Part shown: positions 51,761-61,375 of the stretch, piece after piece | Position numbering within the stretch: the first letter of the stretch is position 1 | How the letters are laid out: the number at the start of each line of letters is the position of its first letter | Notes under the pieces: model-generated | The model's database searches: none | What the model saw: only the letters and a program-made list of their open reading frames with translations | What the model was told of the DNA's origin: nothing | Assembly (NCBI RefSeq): GCF_003287275.1 | Contig: NZ_QEVW01000024.1 | Location: forward strand, 1-63,735 | DNA from: Paenibacillus taichungensis | Lineage (GTDB): Bacteria > Bacillota > Bacilli > Paenibacillales > Paenibacillaceae | Length of the DNA: 63,735 nucleotides | Direction of reading: 5' to 3' | Translations under genes and position numbers: made by a program

Positions 51761-52846
51761 TTATTGGGCTTTTTCCAACAGTTTCGGCTTGGCAAAAATC
51801 ATTCTTCCTGCTGATGTCTGCAGCACACTGGTCACCAGCACTTCCATCATCATGCCGATATACTCGCGTCCGCCTTCCACAACGATCATCGTTCCATCAT
51901 CCAGATAGGCTACACCTTGACCGTGTTCCTTACCATCCTTGATAATCTGCACCATAATCTCCTCACCTGGCAATACCACCGGCTTAACAGCATTGGCGAG
52001 ATCATTGATGTTTAGCACGGATACGCCTTGCAGTTCACAGACCTTATTCAGGTTGAAGTCGTTGGTGACAACTTTGCCCTGAAGCACCTTGGCGAGCTTG
52101 ACCAGTTTACTGTCCACTTCGGAAATTTCCTCGAAATCACCTTCGTAGATGAGCACTTTGACGTCCAATTCCTTCTGAATTTTATTCAGAATATCAAGCC
52201 CGCGTCGTCCTCTGTTCCGCTTGAGCAAGTCTGAAGAATCAGCAATATGCTGCAATTCCTCCAGAACGAATTCCGGGATCACAATCGTACCCTCGATAAA
52301 TCCGGTTTTGCATATATCCGCGATGCGACCATCGATAATTACACTGGTATCCAAAATTTTGTGCTCTTCCATCCGTCTGTCCTCATCCACCTCAGGATGA
52401 CCCCAGCGTCCTGACATCCAGAAGGCCGCCAGATCGTCTTTCTTCGCCATGGCAAGCATATAGCCTGTATAGCTACTTACGACCGTCAACGCCACCTGCA
52501 GCACCTCTCCGGCCGTTCCGAGCCATGCCACACAAGGATATAACAGCAAGGCCACCAGCAGTCCTGCAACTGTACCCGCCGCACCTGCGGCCAATTCATT
52601 CATCGGTACTTTAGCCAAAGAGTCAATACTATTATGCAGTCTGGTTGCCATTAATGTTCCACCGATGTTACATACGGACATAAACAATACAGCACCAAGT
52701 AGGGTCGATACCCCAGCCCCCAACAATCCTGCTGATTGAATCCATTCAGCCATCCAAGGGACGGATTTTCCTGCCAGATGATATGCCGTGTAGCCGAACC
52801 ATGCACCGCACAATCCTGTAAAAGTTAAAATGCCTTTTTTCCACAT
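51761..52846 (-). CDS. PIN/TRAM-domain membrane protein, YacL-like
   Basis: It is 361 residues with four N-terminal membrane segments (about 5-30, 40-70, 85-115, 115-140), a PIN nuclease-type domain (ILDTSVIIDGRIADIC, about 165-290, with Asp residues placed as in active PIN proteins) and a C-terminal TRAM domain (about 300-355). YacL lies between disA and ispD in Bacilli; it is presumed to be an RNase, without a firmly known substrate. The ATG at 52846 has AAGGAGG 11 bases upstream; a TTG 54 bases earlier is an alternative. Confidence 0.85.
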   Translation of the reverse strand: MWKKGILTFTGLCGAWFGYTAYHLAGKSVPWMAEWIQSAGLLGAGVSTLLGAVLFMSVCNIGGTLMATRLHNSIDSLAKVPMNELAAGAAGTVAGLLVALLLYPCVAWLGTAGEVLQVALTVVSSYTGYMLAMAKKDDLAAFWMSGRWGHPEVDEDRRMEEHKILDTSVIIDGRIADICKTGFIEGTIVIPEFVLEELQHIADSSDLLKRNRGRRGLDILNKIQKELDVKVLIYEGDFEEISEVDSKLVKLAKVLQGKVVTNDFNLNKVCELQGVSVLNINDLANAVKPVVLPGEEIMVQIIKDGKEHGQGVAYLDDGTMIVVEGGREYIGMMMEVLVTSVLQTSAGRMIFAKPKLLEKAQ

Positions 52847-52957
52847 AAGTCCCTGCACCTCCTTCAATATATCTTCATCTTTATATCCAGTATGATCCAA
52901 TTCCCAGATTGCTAATCCCGCTTTTGAAGAACTTTTTGGAAATGTTGCAATCGTCAG

Positions 52958-52987
52958 TTGAAAGAAGGTAAATTATTGGCATATAAT
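52958..52987 (+). promoter_or_regulatory. SigA promoter of the MazG-like gene
   Basis: TTGAAA (52958-52963), 18 bases, TATAAT (52982-52987), 34 bases before the start codon. It diverges from yacL. Confidence 0.65.
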
Positions 52988-53021
52988 GAATTCAATTCAT
53001 ATCCCGAGGTGAGTAGCAAAA

Positions 53022-53417
53022 ATGAGTACGCTAAGTTTACAGGCTTTTCAGGATCAAGTTTCCGAGCTGTTGCTGCGTCATCGCAGCCTGATTGATGTAC
53101 TGTCCAAAACAGGACAAGCCGGCGCCTCTGTCAACCGTGCCGTGTCCAAGGCCATTACCGAATGCGGCTGCATTGAGCTGCACGCCACCAAGCAGAAATA
53201 TGCCCCAGAGAGCGATATTGCTCAATCAAAAGGCCTGCTGGAAACGCATGTGGAAGGTGAATTGTGCGAGAATTGCAAAGAGGTGATCAGCTCTGAACTG
53301 GGGCGGAACCTGTTTTATATGTCGGCTCTCTGCAATCTGCTGGACATCAACATGGAAGAGGTCGTAAATCACGAGTCACAGAAATGTTCGACGTTAGGGA
53401 TGTTCAATTTGTCGTAA
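53022..53417 (+). CDS. unknown protein with MazG-like helices and cysteine pairs
   Basis: This 131-residue protein belongs to no family I can name with certainty. The segment SELGRNLFYMSALCNLLDINMEEVV (about 91-115, read in two parts) resembles the MazG-type NTP pyrophosphatase helix ELGDxLxYLAxLANxLGIDLEEV, but the metal-binding Asp of ExxD is replaced by Arg95. It also has Cys48, Cys50 (ECGC), Cys82, Cys85 (LCENC), Cys104 and Cys122, which could bind metal. The start has GAGGTGAG 8 bases upstream and its own SigA promoter. It is the only plus-strand gene between 4,163 and the right end. It may be an inactive or zinc-dependent regulator. Confidence 0.8.
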   Translation: MSTLSLQAFQDQVSELLLRHRSLIDVLSKTGQAGASVNRAVSKAITECGCIELHATKQKYAPESDIAQSKGLLETHVEGELCENCKEVISSELGRNLFYMSALCNLLDINMEEVVNHESQKCSTLGMFNLS

Positions 53418-53469
53418 ACAATACGTATTTCGTTGCAAATGGTAAAGTACCGTATAGATTTGAAAAACA

Positions 53470-53515
53470 AAAATAAGCACGCATTCTCCTGTCAGGAGCG
53501 TACGTGCTTTCTTTG
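53470..53515. terminator. bidirectional terminator between the MazG-like gene and pssA
   Basis: AAGCACG...CTCCTG pairs with CAGGAG...CGTGCTT (53474-53510) with A-run on the left and T-rich sequence on the right. It separates converging transcripts. Confidence 0.8.
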
Positions 53516-53539
53516 TATTTTCCAAAAATGATGGAATGC

Positions 53540-54271
53540 TTAGCGATCGGAAGGGCGGGAAGACTTCTCTTCTTTACGCTTTTTGGCCCGGTTACGTGAG
53601 GCTGCCGTCCGCATATTATGCTTCATTCCATATAGAGCGTATAACACCAGTGGAATAAAGATCAATTTGGACAATTGTTCTGGAAACATGACCGCCACCA
53701 CTATTGCAAAGACGATAACCCAAGGTGCAATCCAGATTGCCTTGCGCGGCAGACCAACCTTTTTGAAATTAGGATATTTCAGCGAACTTACCATCAGATA
53801 AGATAACAGCAATGTCGCAATCATCATACTTACAGGACCGATATCCTTGTTAAATAGGGACAGTGTTGCCAGAACCCCTCCTGCCGCTGGAATCGGCAAA
53901 CCTGTGAAGTACCCAGGGATGCCTGGACGAACGTTAAACCGGGCAAGCCGAATAGCCCCACAAATTGGAAAGCTTGCGGTTGCGATCCAGGCGAGAACCG
54001 AAGTTGCGTCCTGAAACGAGACCATAAATATAATTAGGGCTGGAGCTGCACCAAATGAAACCATGTCCGATAAAGAATCCAGTTCTTTACCAAACTCACT
54101 TTGGGCATTAAGCGCACGTGCCACACGGCCATCCAGACCGTCCAGCAACATCGCAATAATGACCAAAATGGCAGCCAAACTATAATTCCCATCAATTGCA
54201 AGCAGGATTGCCATCATTCCAAGAAACAGATTACCCAAGGTAAAGAGATTCGGAATGAATCTGGTTAACAT
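53540..54271 (-). CDS. pssA: CDP-diacylglycerol--serine O-phosphatidyltransferase
   Basis: This 243-residue membrane enzyme makes phosphatidylserine, the precursor of phosphatidylethanolamine. The CDP-alcohol phosphotransferase motif is complete: DG (47-48), AR (51-52), G61, D65, D69. About seven hydrophobic segments are present, and the C-terminus is basic (NRAKKRKEEK). It lies 43 bases after disA; in B. subtilis pssA is elsewhere, so this linkage is a feature of this lineage. Confidence 0.93.
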   Translation of the reverse strand: MLTRFIPNLFTLGNLFLGMMAILLAIDGNYSLAAILVIIAMLLDGLDGRVARALNAQSEFGKELDSLSDMVSFGAAPALIIFMVSFQDATSVLAWIATASFPICGAIRLARFNVRPGIPGYFTGLPIPAAGGVLATLSLFNKDIGPVSMMIATLLLSYLMVSSLKYPNFKKVGLPRKAIWIAPWVIVFAIVVAVMFPEQLSKLIFIPLVLYALYGMKHNMRTAASRNRAKKRKEEKSSRPSDR

Positions 54272-54314
54272 CGTTGTTTCACCTCATTATTTTCAAGCCG
54301 TTATAGGCAAACCC

Positions 54315-55391
54315 TTACATTTGTCTGTCAATAAACATCTGCTCCTGCAAACGCTTGAGACCTTCCTTAATGGTTCGGGCGCGTACCTCTCCAATCCCGT
54401 CCACTTCGTCCAGTTCTTCAATTGTAGCCATAATGACATGAGGCAATTGTTCGAATTGATCCACCAGGTTATGGATGATGACATTCGGCAAGCGGGGTAT
54501 CTTATTTAATACCCGATATCCGCGAGGTGCAACCGAATCTTCGGACGTAGCCGCTGACGAAGGGTATCCCAGCAGACGTACGATATGATGTGCATCCAGT
54601 AATTCATCGTCCGACAATCTTTTCAGACCAACAATAATCTCACGGATTTTGTCATCACTGTCATCACGTGCATAGTCCTTATACAGCAACCAGGCTTCTT
54701 CTTCCGTTGTACCGACGAGTTCCTCCATCTGCATGGAGATCAGACGTCCCTCGTTACCCAGTTCATGAATGTAACGTTTGATTTCCGTTTTGATACGCAT
54801 AACCATTTCCGTACGCTGAATGACATTGACCACCTCAGGAATCGTCACCAGTTCCTCGAACTCGGAGGCACTCAGATTCGTAAGGGACTGTGTCAATACA
54901 GCTTTGTATTTCTCCAAGGTTTGAATCGCTTGATTCGCCTTGGTCAAAATAACCCCGATTTCTTTGAGGGAATACCGTAGTGTTCCTTGATATAAGGTGA
55001 TAATATTCCGGCGCTGCGAGATAGATACAACTAATTTGCCTGTTTGTTTCGCGACACGCTCAGCCGTCCGATGACGGATCCCTGTCTCAGATGAAGAAAT
55101 GGATGAGTCAGGAATGAGCTGAGTATTGGCGTATAGGATACGCTTTAAATCCTCGCTAAGGATGATGGCACCGTCCATCTTGGCGAGTTCATACAGATAG
55201 TTCGGGGAGAAATCACAGTTAATCGAGAATCCTCCATCCACTACTTCCATCACTTCAGGGCTGTATCCTACAACCAGCAGTGCACCCGTCTTGGCGCGCA
55301 GCACGTTCTCCAGACCTTCGCGGAAAGGTGTACCTGGTGCAATCAGCCTTAACAATTCGTTCATATTATCCAGTTGGCTCGAATCTTTCAT
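54315..55391 (-). CDS. disA: DNA integrity scanning protein DisA (diadenylate cyclase)
   Basis: This 358-residue octameric enzyme makes c-di-AMP. The N-terminal DAC domain holds the DGA motif (MDGAIILSED) and RHRTAERVAKQTG; a helical spine follows and the C-terminus is a helix-hairpin-helix DNA-binding domain (ELDEVDGIGEVRARTIKEGL) that senses branched DNA. GGGGG precedes the ATG. It is downstream of radA by 13 bases, consistent with the known functional link between RadA and DisA. Confidence 0.97.
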   Translation of the reverse strand: MKDSSQLDNMNELLRLIAPGTPFREGLENVLRAKTGALLVVGYSPEVMEVVDGGFSINCDFSPNYLYELAKMDGAIILSEDLKRILYANTQLIPDSSISSSETGIRHRTAERVAKQTGKLVVSISQRRNIITLYQGTLRYSLKEIGVILTKANQAIQTLEKYKAVLTQSLTNLSASEFEELVTIPEVVNVIQRTEMVMRIKTEIKRYIHELGNEGRLISMQMEELVGTTEEEAWLLYKDYARDDSDDKIREIIVGLKRLSDDELLDAHHIVRLLGYPSSAATSEDSVAPRGYRVLNKIPRLPNVIIHNLVDQFEQLPHVIMATIEELDEVDGIGEVRARTIKEGLKRLQEQMFIDRQM

Positions 55392-55404
55392 CTTGTTATG
55401 CCCC

Positions 55405-56772
55405 CTAATCTAAAGCAACCGCTAGTGCATCTGCCACGGTATTCACACCGATCAGTTGTATCCCGCGAGGATGTTTCCAGCCCTTTAAGCTTTTTTCTGG
55501 TAAAATGACACGCTTGAAGCCCAATTTTTGAGCTTCTTTCACACGTTGTTCAGCCCGTGAAACCGCCCGAACTTCACCCGTCAAACCGATTTCCCCAAAA
55601 ATGACGTCATCTGGCTTGGTCGGCACATCTCTCAAGCTGGATGCGATACTTACAGCAACCGCCAAATCCACTGCCGGCTCATCTAATCTCACGCCACCAG
55701 CTACGTTCAAATAAGCATCCTGTGTTTGCAAGAACATGCCCATCCGTTTCTCCAGTACCGCAATAATCAAATTTAATCGATGGAGATCTACCCCTGTCGC
55801 CATACGTCGGGGGGAAGGGAAATGTGTGGTCGAAATCAATGCCTGCAATTCCACAAGCAGAGGACGTGTGCCCTCCATGCTGGCAACTACGGTAGAACCA
55901 GCCACACCGAGTGGACGTTCTGACAGGAAGAGCTCAGAAGGGTTACCTACTTCACGAAGTCCATCTTCGCCCATTTCAAAAATGCCGATCTCATTGGTCG
56001 AACCAAAACGGTTCTTGACCGCACGTAGAAGGCGATACGTATGATGCCGCTCTCCTTCAAAATAAAGAACACAGTCCACCATATGCTCCAACATACGTGG
56101 ACCGGCAATAGCACCTTCTTTCGTAACATGCCCCACAAGTACGGTTGCAATGCCTCGCCCTTTGGCGATCCGCATGAACCGTGATGTACATTCCCTTACC
56201 TGAGCTACACTGCCGGGAGCACTGGTGACTTCTGGCAGATATACGGTCTGAATGGAGTCGATGACTAGAAAATGCGGCTGGATCTGCTCCACCGCTTCCT
56301 CAACCCGCTCCATATTGGTCTCACATAGTACATATAACTCAGGAGACAGCGCACCCAGACGGTCAGCTCGCAATTTCGTTTGCTTAACTGATTCCTCGCC
56401 TGAGACATATAACACGCGCAAACCTGAATGAGTCAATGCATGAGATGTTTGCAACATCAACGTTGATTTTCCGATTCCGGGGTCTCCGCCCACCAGAACG
56501 AGAGATCCTGGAACAATTCCGCCGCCCAAAACCCGGTTCAGCTCTTCAATTCCAGTCTGTACACGCGGTTCCTGACCGCTATCTATATCTATGATGGGAA
56601 GTGGCTTATCTTTACTCTCAAAAAGAGGGGAATTTCTCCCTTGTGTTTTGACCACCGTTTCGGTTTCTTCCACCATTGAATTCCAAGACTGACAACCCGG
56701 ACATTTGCCGTACCATTTGGGGGCTTCATAGCCGCATTCCGTACACTGAAACTTGGTTTTAACTTTGGCCAC
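55405..56772 (-). CDS. radA: DNA repair protein RadA (Sms)
   Basis: This 455-residue branch-migration helicase has an N-terminal Cys4 zinc finger (CTEC...CPGC), a RecA-type ATPase with Walker A GDPGIGKST, the RadA motif KNRFGSTNEIG and a C-terminal Lon-protease-like domain. The start is GTG at 56772 (AGGAG 7 bases upstream); an open frame extends 141 bases further but codes nothing family-like. It lies between clpC and disA as in Bacilli. Confidence 0.95.
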   Translation of the reverse strand: MAKVKTKFQCTECGYEAPKWYGKCPGCQSWNSMVEETETVVKTQGRNSPLFESKDKPLPIIDIDSGQEPRVQTGIEELNRVLGGGIVPGSLVLVGGDPGIGKSTLMLQTSHALTHSGLRVLYVSGEESVKQTKLRADRLGALSPELYVLCETNMERVEEAVEQIQPHFLVIDSIQTVYLPEVTSAPGSVAQVRECTSRFMRIAKGRGIATVLVGHVTKEGAIAGPRMLEHMVDCVLYFEGERHHTYRLLRAVKNRFGSTNEIGIFEMGEDGLREVGNPSELFLSERPLGVAGSTVVASMEGTRPLLVELQALISTTHFPSPRRMATGVDLHRLNLIIAVLEKRMGMFLQTQDAYLNVAGGVRLDEPAVDLAVAVSIASSLRDVPTKPDDVIFGEIGLTGEVRAVSRAEQRVKEAQKLGFKRVILPEKSLKGWKHPRGIQLIGVNTVADALAVALD

Positions 56773-56983
56773 TTCAGCACTCCTAGGATTTATTTTATAA
56801 CAGCATTTTGCATTTTTCGACGAATTTTGCCTAAACTCCCTGACGTGCGGGGTTAATAAAAGTTTACCATTGTTTGAGATTTTTCGTAAAGGATTATCGC
56901 AAACTTTACACATGTTCGTAGCCAGTTCAAAGTTTGTTTTCTGATAAACAACTGCTTCGGGGCTCTGACTGGCACAAAAAAAA

Positions 56984-57025
56984 CAAAAATCCTTCCCGAC
57001 TAAAGTCAGAAAGGATTTTTGTTTT
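56984..57025 (-). terminator. terminator of the ctsR-mcsA-mcsB-clpC operon
   Basis: On the minus strand CAAAAATCCTT...AAGGATTTTTG (56984-57021) forms an extended stem with GACT/AGTC inside, followed by a long T-run. Confidence 0.85.
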
Positions 57026-57066
57026 ATACATCAGATTCAATAGTTATGTCACTAGTTAAGTGTCAC

Positions 57067-59529
57067 TTATTTCGTTTCAATTTCCTCAGTTGAAGGAACA
57101 ACAACGTCTTTTTTCGTTACAGACAATGCTCCGTTCTCTTCATCGATGAGCAACGAATCACCTTTGGTCACATTACCCGTGAGCAACTCTTCAGACAATT
57201 TATCTTCGATATGCTTCTGGATCGCCCGACGAAGCGGACGCGCACCATAAGCTGGATCGAAACCGGCTTTGGCAAGGAAATCCTTGGCGTTGTCGGTGAG
57301 TTCGAAGTCAACCTCGTATTCACGTAGCCGTTTCCGAAGCTCCTCACTCATGAGTGTAACAATCTCTGCAATGTGTTTCTGTTCCAGGGAGTGGAACACG
57401 ATAATTTCATCAATCCGGTTAAGGAACTCTGGACGGAAGCTTTTCTTCAGCTCATCCATGACTTTACCCTTCATGTTATCATAATCCGCGCCTGCATCGA
57501 CAACTGCTGTGAAGCCAAGTGTAGAGTTACGTTTGATCGCTTCAGCACCAACGTTGGATGTCAGAATGATCAACGTATTTCGGAAGTCAACAACGCGACC
57601 TTTGGAATCCGTCAGACGACCATCCTCAAGCACTTGCAGCAAGATATTGAATACTTCCGGATGTGCTTTCTCGATCTCATCGAGCAGGACGACGGAGTAA
57701 GGTTTGCGACGAACTTTCTCTGTCAGCTGGCCACCTTCTTCGTATCCCACATATCCCGGAGGCGCTCCGACGAGTCGGGAAGTCGAATGCTTCTCACCAT
57801 ACTCGGACATATCGATCCGGATCACTGCATTTTCATCGCCAAACATCGCTTCAGCCAGAGCACGAGCCAGCTCGGTTTTACCTACCCCTGTAGGACCAAG
57901 GAAGATAAATGAACCCATCGGACGTTTCGGATCTTTCAATCCGGCACGAGCACGACGAACTGCACGACTGACGGACTTCACAGCCTCATCTTGGCCAATG
58001 ACACGTTCATGTAGAATAGACTCCAGGTTCATCAAGCGTTGTGTTTCTTCTTCTTTCAGCTTGTTCACCGGAATTCCAGTCCAGTTGGCTACCACTTGCG
58101 CGATATCCTCAGGCGTTACTTCAGAATCCGTGCGACCTTGTTTTTCTTTCCATTGATTCTTCGTTACATCCAGCTCTTCACGGATTTTTTGTTCCGTGTC
58201 ACGCAGGGCTGCTGCTTTCTCGAACTCCTGGCTTTGAACCGCTGCGTCTTTTTCCTTACGGATATCTTCGAGACGGCTTTCCAGTTGTTTGAGGTTTGGT
58301 GGGATCGTGTAAGAGTTCAATCTTACTTTGGAACCCGCCTCATCAATCAGGTCAATTGCTTTGTCCGGCAGGAAACGGTCTGTAATGTAACGGTCAGACA
58401 GTTTAACCGCCTGTACAATCGCTTCATCCGTAATTTTCACCCGGTGATGCGCTTCGTAACGATCACGCAAGCCGTGTAAAATCTGAATTGCTTCTTCTGG
58501 AGAAGGTTGATCCACCGTGATCGGTTGGAAACGACGCTCCAGGGCAGCATCCTTCTCGATATATTTACGGTATTCATCCAGTGTTGTTGCACCGATGCAC
58601 TGCAATTCTCCACGGGCCAAAGCCGGTTTCAAAATGTTCGAAGCATCAATTGCGCCTTCTGCTCCGCCTGCACCAATCAGGGTATGCAATTCGTCGATGA
58701 ACAGGACAATGTTACCCGCTTGACGAATTTCATCCATAATTTTTTTCAGACGATCTTCGAATTCACCGCGATATTTTGTACCTGCAACAACGGAACCCAT
58801 ATCCAATGTCATGACACGTTTGTCACGCAAAGTCTCCGGAATTTCGTTGGCGATGATTTTTTGTGCAAGTCCTTCAGCGATGGCCGTTTTACCTACACCT
58901 GGCTCACCGATCAGTACCGGGTTATTCTTGGTACGACGGCTCAGAACCTGAATAACACGTTCGATTTCTTTACTACGTCCAATCACTGGGTCCAGGTTGT
59001 TCTCTCTGGCATACGCCGTAAGGTCACGTGCTAGACTGTCCAGTGTTGGTGTGCTGACATTGGCAGGTGTACCGTTATGACTGGATACAGCTTCACTGCT
59101 GCCAAGCAGTTGCAATACTTGTTGACGTGCCTTGTTCAAACTAATACCCAGGTTGTTCAGCACACGTGCCGCAACCCCTTCGCCTTCACGAATCAATCCG
59201 AGCAGGATATGCTCTGTGCCTACATAGGTATGGCCCAATTTGCGAGCTTCATCCATAGACAGTTCAATTACTTTTTTCGCACGAGGCGTATATGCAATGT
59301 TCGTAGGTTGCTCTTGGCCACGGCCAATCAGCGTTTCTACTTCATCTTGAATTTTTTCCAATCCGAGTCCCAGGCCGATCAGCGCTTTGGCTGCGATGCC
59401 TTCGCCTTCACGAATGAGGCCGAGCAAAATGTGCTCTGTACCGATGTTATTATGACCAAGACGGACAGCTTCTTCCTGCGCCAATGCGAGCACCTTTTGG
59501 GCCCGTTCCGTAAATCTTCCAAACATCAT
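57067..59529 (-). CDS. clpC: ATP-dependent Clp protease ATP-binding subunit ClpC
   Basis: This 820-residue AAA+ unfoldase works with ClpP. It has two N-terminal Clp repeats (about 5-145), a first AAA module with Walker A GEPGVGKT (208-215), a coiled-coil/UVR middle domain (about 410-470) that binds McsB/MecA adaptors, a second AAA module with GPTGVGKTE and a C-terminal domain. It degrades arginine-phosphorylated and misfolded proteins. It is the last gene of the CtsR operon, 186 bases after mcsB with a hairpin between them. Confidence 0.98.
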   Translation of the reverse strand: MMFGRFTERAQKVLALAQEEAVRLGHNNIGTEHILLGLIREGEGIAAKALIGLGLGLEKIQDEVETLIGRGQEQPTNIAYTPRAKKVIELSMDEARKLGHTYVGTEHILLGLIREGEGVAARVLNNLGISLNKARQQVLQLLGSSEAVSSHNGTPANVSTPTLDSLARDLTAYARENNLDPVIGRSKEIERVIQVLSRRTKNNPVLIGEPGVGKTAIAEGLAQKIIANEIPETLRDKRVMTLDMGSVVAGTKYRGEFEDRLKKIMDEIRQAGNIVLFIDELHTLIGAGGAEGAIDASNILKPALARGELQCIGATTLDEYRKYIEKDAALERRFQPITVDQPSPEEAIQILHGLRDRYEAHHRVKITDEAIVQAVKLSDRYITDRFLPDKAIDLIDEAGSKVRLNSYTIPPNLKQLESRLEDIRKEKDAAVQSQEFEKAAALRDTEQKIREELDVTKNQWKEKQGRTDSEVTPEDIAQVVANWTGIPVNKLKEEETQRLMNLESILHERVIGQDEAVKSVSRAVRRARAGLKDPKRPMGSFIFLGPTGVGKTELARALAEAMFGDENAVIRIDMSEYGEKHSTSRLVGAPPGYVGYEEGGQLTEKVRRKPYSVVLLDEIEKAHPEVFNILLQVLEDGRLTDSKGRVVDFRNTLIILTSNVGAEAIKRNSTLGFTAVVDAGADYDNMKGKVMDELKKSFRPEFLNRIDEIIVFHSLEQKHIAEIVTLMSEELRKRLREYEVDFELTDNAKDFLAKAGFDPAYGARPLRRAIQKHIEDKLSEELLTGNVTKGDSLLIDEENGALSVTKKDVVVPSTEEIETK

Positions 59530-59670
59530 ATCTCCTGCACCTCCATGGTTTTGGATAAAACGGGGGCTGTTATTAAAAGTATCCCACCGTATTCTTCATA
59601 TCATTTTTGTTTGCAGCCATGCTACGAATAAAATCATTCAGCATTCATTTATAGAAAATGCTCTATTATA

Positions 59671-59689
59671 TAAAAGCCGCAGATGCGGC
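59671..59689 (-). terminator. small hairpin between mcsB and clpC
   Basis: GCCGCA-TC-TGCGGC on the minus strand followed by TTTTATAT. It may reduce readthrough into clpC; a TATAAT overlaps its 3' side, but no good -35 is visible, so an internal clpC promoter is only possible. Confidence 0.45.
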
Positions 59690-59715
59690 GTGAAACCTTT
59701 ATAAACAACTCTTGA

Positions 59716-60792
59716 TCAACCTAAGCTTTGATTGGCTGCACTGATCGTATCACGGATCAACTGAGCCCGATATATGTCACGCTCATCCGTCCGCATGTCT
59801 TCCCCAAATGTTTTTTGCAAAAAGCCCGGCTGCGTCATCACATTCAACTCGTTCATCACGGTTATGGACAAGCCGTCCAACAAGCCGAGATCTACGCCAA
59901 GTCGAACATCAGACAGACGCTGTGCGGCTTCCTTCGAATCGACGATGGCTGCATGTGACAGAATGCCGTATGAACGCATAACTCTGTCGGTAATTCGCAG
60001 TCTAGAGTCGGTAATTAACCGTTCTCTGGCGGTACGCTCATGCCCAATCATCTGTAACACAACACTATGCAGATTATCGATGACTTCTTGTTCCGTCTGT
60101 CCCAGTGTGATCTGGTTCGAGATCTGGAATAGGTTACCCATCGCCTCACTGCCTTCACCGTAAATTCCCCGTACAGTCAGTCCGACTTGGGAGACTGCGG
60201 TTAAAATGCGGCCAATCTGCTGTGTCATCACCAGAGCGGGCAGATGCATCATAACAGATGCTCTTACACCTGTACCTACATTTGTAGGACAGCTGGTTAA
60301 ATATCCTCTGCGGTCATCAAAAGCATAATCCACATGCGCTTCAAAAGCATCATCTATGGCGGAAGCTTTCTCCCAGGCTTCTTTCACCTGGAACCCCGGA
60401 TAGAGGCACTGGATACGAAGATGATCCTCTTCATTAATCATAATACTGACAGATTCATCCTCACTGAGAATAACAGCGCCATTTCTGGATTCGTTCGCAA
60501 GACTAGGGCTGATCAGATGTTTCTCTACCAGCACCCGTTTGTCAAGATCATCGATATCAATCAGATCCAAGGTATGAAAATCTCCAAAGGCATGAACGTC
60601 ATCGTATTGAAGTACTTCGCTCAGCTTATTCAGCACTTCTTCCGATTGCTCATTGGAAGCCAGCATCGGAAACGGATAATGCTGCAGGTTGCGTGCGATC
60701 CGGACCCGGCTGCTAATGACTATTTCGGAATCAGCCGCATCACTGCGCATCCAGTCACTGAGCGCCTTCTCTGTAAAACGAAGATTAGGCAT
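59716..60792 (-). CDS. mcsB: protein-arginine kinase McsB
   Basis: This 358-residue phosphagen-kinase-fold enzyme phosphorylates arginine residues, tagging proteins for ClpCP and inactivating CtsR. Landmarks are VISSRVRIARN (about 25-35), NEEDHLRIQ and GTGVRASVMMHLPALV. The C-terminal pArg-binding pocket region (RDIYRAQLIRD) is present. It is 28 bases downstream of mcsA. Confidence 0.97.
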   Translation of the reverse strand: MPNLRFTEKALSDWMRSDAADSEIVISSRVRIARNLQHYPFPMLASNEQSEEVLNKLSEVLQYDDVHAFGDFHTLDLIDIDDLDKRVLVEKHLISPSLANESRNGAVILSEDESVSIMINEEDHLRIQCLYPGFQVKEAWEKASAIDDAFEAHVDYAFDDRRGYLTSCPTNVGTGVRASVMMHLPALVMTQQIGRILTAVSQVGLTVRGIYGEGSEAMGNLFQISNQITLGQTEQEVIDNLHSVVLQMIGHERTARERLITDSRLRITDRVMRSYGILSHAAIVDSKEAAQRLSDVRLGVDLGLLDGLSITVMNELNVMTQPGFLQKTFGEDMRTDERDIYRAQLIRDTISAANQSLG

Positions 60793-60820
60793 TACGCATC
60801 CCTCCTACTCATCACAAACT

Positions 60821-61345
60821 TTACTCCTGAGCTATTTCTTTTTCAAGTTCCCTAATCTGATCACGAATTTGAGCAGCTTGTTCAAACTCCTCTTGCGTTA
60901 TGCTCTCCTGAAGATCCCGTTTCAGATCAGCAATCTGTCTTTTGACCTTGATGCGGCCACCAGCCCTTGCAGGCACTTTACCCACGTGGGAAGTGCTGCC
61001 ATGAACCCGTTTGAATAGCGGGTCCAAACGACTGTCAAAATATTTATAACAAGAACTACATCCAAAGCGGCCGATTTTGCTAAACTGTGAATAGGTCATG
61101 CCGCATTCTTCACAACGAAGAGATTGCGCAGGTGTTGCTCCCGCACTTCCATTCTTGCCTGAGGGTTCAAAATCAAGCAACCCGGACAATAAGTTGTGTA
61201 TGGAAAATCCGTTGGATGTTCCGGGAATCATTTCCCCTTTTTCACGAGCACATGACTCACAAATATGGAATTCCGTCTTCTCTCCGTTCACGATCTTCGT
61301 GAAATGGAGTGTTGCCGGACGTTTGTTGCATTCTTGGCACAGCAC
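60821..61345 (-). CDS. mcsA: McsA, activator of McsB
   Basis: This 174-residue protein has four CxxC pairs (LCQEC, ICESC, RCEEC, GCSSC) for zinc binding, a middle domain that binds McsB, and a C-terminal UVR motif (LKRDLQESITQEEFEQAAQIRDQI). The start is GTG (61343-61345) with AAGGGGG 9 bases upstream. It acts as activator of McsB kinase. It lies between ctsR and mcsB, typical of Bacilli. Confidence 0.95.
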   Translation of the reverse strand: MLCQECNKRPATLHFTKIVNGEKTEFHICESCAREKGEMIPGTSNGFSIHNLLSGLLDFEPSGKNGSAGATPAQSLRCEECGMTYSQFSKIGRFGCSSCYKYFDSRLDPLFKRVHGSTSHVGKVPARAGGRIKVKRQIADLKRDLQESITQEEFEQAAQIRDQIRELEKEIAQE

Positions 61346-61375
61346 AATGATGTACCCCCTTGATCCCGATAGTTT

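Noticed and set aside
56773..56913. N-terminal extension of RadA including CKVCDN and CC
   Set aside because: The RadA family starts at the zinc finger; the GTG at 56772 has the correct ribosome-binding site, so the extra Cys-rich stretch is the intergenic region read through.
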